A DNA stretch of 6,736 nt from Flavobacteriaceae bacterium. Its GTDB lineage: Bacteria > Bacteroidota > Bacteroidia > Flavobacteriales > Flavobacteriaceae. Location: positions 1 through 6,736 of the forward strand of contig JAUVCP010000125.1 in the NCBI GenBank assembly GCA_030590765.1, in the 5' to 3' direction. Positions 6,153 to 6,736 of this stretch are shown one piece after another (within the stretch, counting starts at the first letter, position 1; every line of letters begins with the position of its first letter). Under the pieces are notes generated by a model that was not told where the DNA came from, did not search any database, and saw only the letters and a list, made by a program, of their open reading frames with translations. Made by a program: the position numbers and the translations under genes.

Positions 6153-6736
6153 ATGCAAAAAAGACCTTTAATTTTAGTTACCAATGACGATGGAATTACT
6201 GCTCCGGGTATCAGGACATTAATTTCCGTAATGAACGAAATTGGTGATGTTGTTGTTATAGCACCTGACAGTCCGCAAAGCGGAATGGGTCATGCTATAA
6301 CTTTAGATTCAACAATTTATTGTGATGCCGTATCAATTGATAACGGAGAACAATTGGAATATCGATGTTCAGGAACCCCTGCCGATTGCGTAAAAATGGC
6401 GATTAGTGAAGTGCTGAATAAAAAACCCGATCTATGTGTTTCGGGAATTAATCATGGTGCAAATTCATCGATCAATGTGCTTTATTCAGGCACAATGAGT
6501 GCTGCTATTGAAGCAGGTATTGAAGGAATTCCGGCCATTGGCTTTTCAGTTCTTGATTATTCCTGGCATGCTGATTTCAAAGGAATTGAGAAATTTATTA
6601 AAAAAATAGCTTTGGAGGTTCTACAAAACGGTTTACCCGATGGTGAAGTTTTAAATGTAAATTTCCCAAAAATTAAAGAGAATAATTTCAAAGGAATAAA
6701 AATTTGTCGTCAGGCACGTGCCAACTGGAAAGAAGA
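6153..6736 (+). CDS. surE: 5'/3'-nucleotidase SurE, N-terminal part (cut by window edge)
   Basis: SurE is a cytoplasmic, metal-dependent phosphatase that removes phosphate from nucleoside 5'- and 3'-monophosphates (and in some species short polyphosphate), linked to stationary-phase and stress survival. The window holds 194 complete codons of a protein usually about 250-260 residues long; the missing part is past the right edge. Diagnostic features are VTNDDGITAPGI near the N-terminus, APDSPQSGMGHAITL, SGTPADCVK and SGINHGANSSINVLYSGTMSAAIEA. The metal ligands known in the family map to D12, D13, S43 and N100, all present. The reading frame is intact throughout. The ATG at 6153 gives MQKRPLILVTNDDG, the expected position for the first beta strand, and a perfect -7 box lies just upstream. 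It is transcribed away from prc. Confidence 0.97.
   Translation, partial: MQKRPLILVTNDDGITAPGIRTLISVMNEIGDVVVIAPDSPQSGMGHAITLDSTIYCDAVSIDNGEQLEYRCSGTPADCVKMAISEVLNKKPDLCVSGINHGANSSINVLYSGTMSAAIEAGIEGIPAIGFSVLDYSWHADFKGIEKFIKKIALEVLQNGLPDGEVLNVNFPKIKENNFKGIKICRQARANWKE

Overview
The window looks like an ordinary chromosomal housekeeping region of a Bacteroidota bacterium, most likely a member of the Flavobacteriia. The evidence is the strongly AT-rich DNA, the near absence of Shine-Dalgarno sites, a perfect Bacteroidota-type -7 promoter box (TAnnTTTG) in front of surE, and the flavobacterial character of all five proteins. Examples are the DsbD loop with GLWGAP and SGFPPP, the TilS C-terminal block with FYPFG and KLSKYF, and a Tsp/Prc-type S41 protease with an anchored N-terminus. 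No RNA gene, CRISPR array, insertion sequence or prophage gene is visible.

Layout from left to right. Bases 1-232 (minus strand) hold the first 77 codons of a regulator with an AraC-type helix-turn-helix at its extreme N-terminus, cut by the window edge. Bases 283-2319 (minus) are a full-length DsbD. Bases 2316-3680 (minus) are tilS, which overlaps dsbD by an ATGA stop/start and probably starts at a TTG. Bases 3774-6005 (minus) are a tail-specific C-terminal processing protease (Prc/CtpA, S41). A clear intrinsic terminator at 3722-3757 separates it from tilS. Bases 6006-6152 are a divergent promoter region. Bases 6153 to the right edge (plus) are the first 194 codons of surE.

Transcription units inferred: prc alone, ending at the hairpin; tilS-dsbD as a translationally coupled pair that may read on into the HTH gene, since no terminator is seen in the 50-base gap; and surE rightward. 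The genes do not form one pathway. TilS modifies a tRNA. DsbD and Prc act in envelope quality control, DsbD delivering reducing power and Prc carrying out periplasmic proteolysis. SurE is a nucleotide phosphatase.

I found no convincing undescribed system. The points most worth a second look are a heptanucleotide microsatellite inside the tilS coding sequence, the TTG start of tilS with its promoter apparently pressed against the prc terminator, and the N-terminal placement of the AraC-type HTH.
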